Shown one piece after another: positions 61,276 through 64,000 of a DNA stretch of 64,000 nucleotides. The stretch's first letter is position 1. Each line of letters opens with the position of its first letter. The DNA is taken from the NCBI GenBank assembly GCA_001898335.1, contig MKTS01000003.1, positions 558,001 to 622,000 on the forward strand. The letters are read 5' to 3'. The stretch comes from Mucilaginibacter sp. 44-25. Lineage in GTDB: Bacteria; Bacteroidota; Bacteroidia; Sphingobacteriales; Sphingobacteriaceae. The position numbers were made by a program, and so were the translations under genes. The notes beneath the pieces are model-generated. The model ran no database searches. It was not told where the DNA came from and saw only the letters and a list, made by a program, of their open reading frames with translations.

Positions 61276-62448
61276 ATGAAAAGTTTTAAAGCCGATTACA
61301 TTTTCCCTGTTTGTGCCGATCCCGTAAAGAATGGAATTGTTACTGTGGATGACTATGGGAAAGTCATCTCCATTACTGATGAAAATAACCCTCCGGCCGC
61401 AAATGCCGATATTGTACACCTCCATGGTGCTATAGTGCCCGGCTTCATCAATACACATTGCCATACCGAGCTTTCGCATGTAAAAGGCCAGATACCCCCA
61501 GGCAACGGGCTCATTAGTTTTATAAAAGATATACTGGCCCTGCGCGCTTCTGCTAACGAAGATATTTTAGCGGCTGCAAAAGCTGCCGACCAGGAAATGT
61601 ATGATAATGGCATAGTAGCCGTAGGCGACATTTCTAACGTGGGCGCCACCGCCCCAATGAAGGCTGCAAGTAAACTGTATTACCATACCTTTGTTGAAAT
61701 ATTGGGCTTTTTGCCAGAACGCGCCGAAGAAATATTTAATAAAGCGATTGAAACGCTGGATGAATTTAAGCCTCAGCCGGTATCAATAACCGCGCACGCC
61801 CCCTACACGGTTTCCAAGGAGCTATTTAAAATATTAAAAAAGTACAGCGATACTGGCTATAACCTGCTGAGTATACATAACCAGGAATGTGAGGATGAAA
61901 ATAAATTTTACCGCTATAAATTAGGCGGGTTTATTGATTTATATAAGCACCTTAATTTAAATATAGATTTTTTTAAGCCACAGGCACGTAACTCGTTACA
62001 GAGTATCATCCCGTTGCTTACCAACCGGCAAAAAATATTAATGGTGCATAATACCTGCACCAACTTAAAGGATATTTATTTCATCAAACGTTTCGACAGG
62101 AATATTAACTGGTGTTTTTGCCCCAATGCTAACTTGTATATTGAAAAGCGACTGCCTAAAGTAGAGCTTTTTGTGAACCAGGGCCTGAACATCACACTGG
62201 GTACTGATAGCCTGGCATCAAACAATAAGTTGTGCATCCTAAGTGAAATGCGTACCCTTCAGCAAAATTTCCCTTCATTATCGCTTCATACCTTACTGGA
62301 GTGGGCTACTATAAACGGAGCTCAATTTTTGGGTGTTGATGACCGCATGGGTACCATAGAGGCGGGTAAAACGCCCGGCCTTAACCTGCTAACCGGGCTT
62401 GATGGTTTTAAAATAACCGACGAAACCAAGGTAAAGCGGTTGGTTTAA
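61276..62448 (+). CDS. Amidohydrolase-superfamily deaminase-like protein
   Basis: About 390 residues from the ATG at 61276. Metal-dependent hydrolase motifs are NTHCHTELSHVKG, SITAHAPYTVSKE, LMVHNTC and LGTDSLASNNKLCILSEM. The pattern matches the cytosine-deaminase/chlorohydrolase group (S-adenosylhomocysteine or guanine deaminase-like). The likely reaction is deamination of a purine-like compound, but the substrate is unknown. Cytoplasmic. Confidence 0.88.
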   Translation: MKSFKADYIFPVCADPVKNGIVTVDDYGKVISITDENNPPAANADIVHLHGAIVPGFINTHCHTELSHVKGQIPPGNGLISFIKDILALRASANEDILAAAKAADQEMYDNGIVAVGDISNVGATAPMKAASKLYYHTFVEILGFLPERAEEIFNKAIETLDEFKPQPVSITAHAPYTVSKELFKILKKYSDTGYNLLSIHNQECEDENKFYRYKLGGFIDLYKHLNLNIDFFKPQARNSLQSIIPLLTNRQKILMVHNTCTNLKDIYFIKRFDRNINWCFCPNANLYIEKRLPKVELFVNQGLNITLGTDSLASNNKLCILSEMRTLQQNFPSLSLHTLLEWATINGAQFLGVDDRMGTIEAGKTPGLNLLTGLDGFKITDETKVKRLV

Positions 62449-62465
62449 TTCAATTCGAAGATCCG

Positions 62466-62604
62466 TCGATTTGAAAATTTGAAGATGGATTTCTGTTTTC
62501 AAATAATTACTGATTAATTTGACGATTATGGATTTAGGTCCTGACTTTAGGATTTCTATGGTCAGGATAATTTTCAAATCTTCAAAATTTTAAATCCTCA
62601 AATC
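62466..62604. repeat. Inverted word repeat (ATTTGAA), second locus
   Basis: The left part (62466-62485) reads TCGATTTGAAAATTTGAAGA. The right part (62570-62606) is an imperfect reverse complement made of the same words. The word set matches that at 36928-36990. The middle holds a diverged stretch with CCTGAC...GTCAGG. Confidence 0.65.
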
Positions 62605-62610
62605 GATCAT

Positions 62611-62883
62611 ATGAAACACCTGGATATTGTTGTTAAGGGTAATGTGCAAGGCGTGTTTTTCCGCAAATCAACTAAAGCTGTTGCCGACCAGTTAGGTGTA
62701 CGTGGATATGTACGTAATGAAGCCAACGGCGATGTGTTTGTTGCCGCCGAAGCCGATGAAGCCACCATGGAGATGTTTCTGGAATGGTGTAACGAAGGCC
62801 CTGAGGACGCCGAGGTAACCACCGTTGAAACCCATGAGGGCGAATTAAAAAACTATCGTAATTTTGAGGTAGTTAAAAAGTAG
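62611..62883 (+). CDS. acyP: Acylphosphatase
   Basis: A 90-residue enzyme hydrolysing acyl phosphates. The signature VKGNVQGVFFRKSTKAVADQLGVRGYVRNEANGDVFVAAEAD contains the catalytic Arg (FFRK) and the Asn of GYVRNEANGDV. The family is usually 90-100 residues. It lies 22 bases before the TTG start of the flippase gene. Confidence 0.93.
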   Translation: MKHLDIVVKGNVQGVFFRKSTKAVADQLGVRGYVRNEANGDVFVAAEADEATMEMFLEWCNEGPEDAEVTTVETHEGELKNYRNFEVVKK

Positions 62884-62904
62884 TCATCATTACAACTATC
62901 CAAT

Positions 62905-64000
62905 TTGTCAACTGCTAAAAAATTTGCCGGGCAAACGGCTCTTTACGGGCTTAGTACTATTGCTTCGCGCACGCTGAGTTTCTTTCTAACTCCTATATAT
63001 ACATCTACGCTTTCGGGCGGGTCATATGGGGTGCTTACCATCATGTTCAGCTACGTATCCATCCTTAACGCGGTAATGGCTTTTGGGATGGAGACCACCT
63101 TTTTCAGGTATCTGAATAAATATGCCGATAAGGCCAGGCAGGTTTATAACAACACCTTCGCGGTAATATTTGCCATTACTATATTATTCGTGATGGTTAC
63201 TTTTCCGTTTGCAGGTCACATTGCCGAACTCATACGCTCGGGAGATAAAATATCTGTACAGGAGTACGCCACCTACATCAGGCTGTTTGTAGGGGTTTTG
63301 GTGGTTGATGCCTGGTGTGTAATACCATTTGCCAAGTTACGTGCCGATGGCAGGCCCGCGCGTTACGGAATGATCAAGTTTGTAAACATCGCCGTATTTA
63401 TCACACTTAACCTTACTTTCTTACTTATACTCCCCTGGTGGACAGCCCACCACATGGCGGGTACAGCATTTATTGATCAATGGTTTGTAAAAGGCTGGGT
63501 AGGTTATATCTTCCTCTCAAATTTAGTAGCCAGTATCGTATCGTTTATCCAGTTACTGCCCGAGGTATTAAAGCTAAGTACTGATTTTGATAAGCCGATG
63601 CTGAGGGAAATGTTCAGTTACAGCTGGCCGGTATTGATAGCCAACCTGTCTTTCCTTGTGAACGAAAACCTGGATAAGTTGCTGCTGAGTAAAATGCTGC
63701 CGCAAAATATAAGCGTGCGCGAGGTGGGCATATACGGGGCTTGTGCCAAGATCTCCATCTTCCTGAGCATATTTGTGCAAGCTTTCCGCCTCGGGGCCGA
63801 GCCTTTCTTTTTTAACCATGCCAAAAACAAAAATGCAGGCCAAACCTATGCCCGCATTATGGATTATTTTGTGATCGTGGTGGCCATAATTTTTGTAGCG
63901 TTGGTAGCCAATATAGAGGTGCTTAAATATTTTGTAAGAAACAAGAGTTTTTGGGTTGGCTTAAACGTAGTGCCTCCTTTAGTGTTTGGTTATGTTTGCC
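62905..64000 (+). CDS. Polysaccharide/oligosaccharide flippase, N-terminal part
   Basis: An open frame runs from TTG at 62905 (MSTAKKFAGQTALYGLSTIAS) past the window edge, so about 365 residues are seen. The pattern of many hydrophobic segments and the N-terminal KKFAGQTALYGL-S-FFLTPIYT motif match the MATE/MviN-like O-antigen flippase (polysaccharide biosynthesis) family. It should translocate lipid-linked saccharides. No ATG fits the conserved N-terminus, so TTG is preferred. Confidence 0.8.
   Translation, partial: MSTAKKFAGQTALYGLSTIASRTLSFFLTPIYTSTLSGGSYGVLTIMFSYVSILNAVMAFGMETTFFRYLNKYADKARQVYNNTFAVIFAITILFVMVTFPFAGHIAELIRSGDKISVQEYATYIRLFVGVLVVDAWCVIPFAKLRADGRPARYGMIKFVNIAVFITLNLTFLLILPWWTAHHMAGTAFIDQWFVKGWVGYIFLSNLVASIVSFIQLLPEVLKLSTDFDKPMLREMFSYSWPVLIANLSFLVNENLDKLLLSKMLPQNISVREVGIYGACAKISIFLSIFVQAFRLGAEPFFFNHAKNKNAGQTYARIMDYFVIVVAIIFVALVANIEVLKYFVRNKSFWVGLNVVPPLVFGYVC

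Overview
The window looks like chromosomal DNA of a Bacteroidota bacterium, most likely family Sphingobacteriaceae and plausibly Mucilaginibacter or a close relative (inferred from protein content, not searched). Supporting signs are glycoside hydrolases of families 92, 78, 3 and 42, TlpA-like DUF4369 thioredoxins, a DUF4159 protein, a long SecA with a zinc-binding tail, TAnnTTTG promoter elements, an almost complete lack of Shine-Dalgarno sites, and moderate GC. I see no rRNA, tRNA, CRISPR array, insertion sequence or phage. About 52 protein genes fill the window. The first (CBS/CorC protein) and last (polysaccharide flippase) are cut by the window edges.

Layout. 1-5.5 kb: CorC-like protein, rsmE, DUF4159 protein, biotin carrier protein, then a minus-strand LemA/TPM/TPM cluster and a Nudix hydrolase. 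5.6-18.9 kb: secreted GH92, ECF sigma factor, FAD protein, a large helicase-nuclease, esterase, SirB1-like protein, methyltransferase, GlxA-type regulator and glutaminyl cyclase. 18.9-27.5 kb: yraN, dnaG, an SDR, an arginase-fold protein, two tandem TlpA-like proteins and purD. 27.7-35.3 kb: secA, SPOR protein, M20 amidohydrolase, an unknown exported protein and an MFS exporter. 35.3-36.2 kb: a small AT-rich islet with a lipoprotein, a 28-residue cysteine-rich peptide and a small membrane protein, bounded by a perfect 48-bp palindrome. 36.2-45.5 kb: a minus-strand pentose phosphate operon (polyphosphate-glucokinase-like kinase, tkt, rpiA, tal, HAD, gnd, zwf, pgl). 45.6-52.0 kb: GH78, carboxylesterase and GH3, suggesting use of rhamnose-containing plant glycans, without a SusC/SusD pair. 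52.1-64 kb: bacteriophytochrome kinase, DUF1801, MACPF protein, GH42, CBS protein, pdeM, rlmN, amidohydrolase, acylphosphatase and flippase.

How the genes fit together. Secreted glycosidases would release sugars, a glucokinase feeds glucose 6-phosphate to zwf, and the operon carries carbon through nearly the whole oxidative and non-oxidative pentose phosphate pathway (no rpe is present here). A near-palindrome TTACCCGGTAA, or variants of it, lies just upstream of GH78, GH42 and the kinase gene and may coordinate them.

The most unusual non-coding signal is a set of intergenic inverted repeats whose arms are built from short repeated words of about 7-8 bases. The word differs from locus to locus, but the architecture is the same. 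Separate dispersed families also occur: an 80-87 bp GTCAT...ATGAC element whose stem changes in a compensatory way between copies, and a CTCTCC-GGAGAG palindrome. Among proteins, the points of interest are DnaG without zinc ligands, an arginase-fold protein with altered metal ligands, the MACPF protein with three C-terminal repeats, and the 28-residue peptide.
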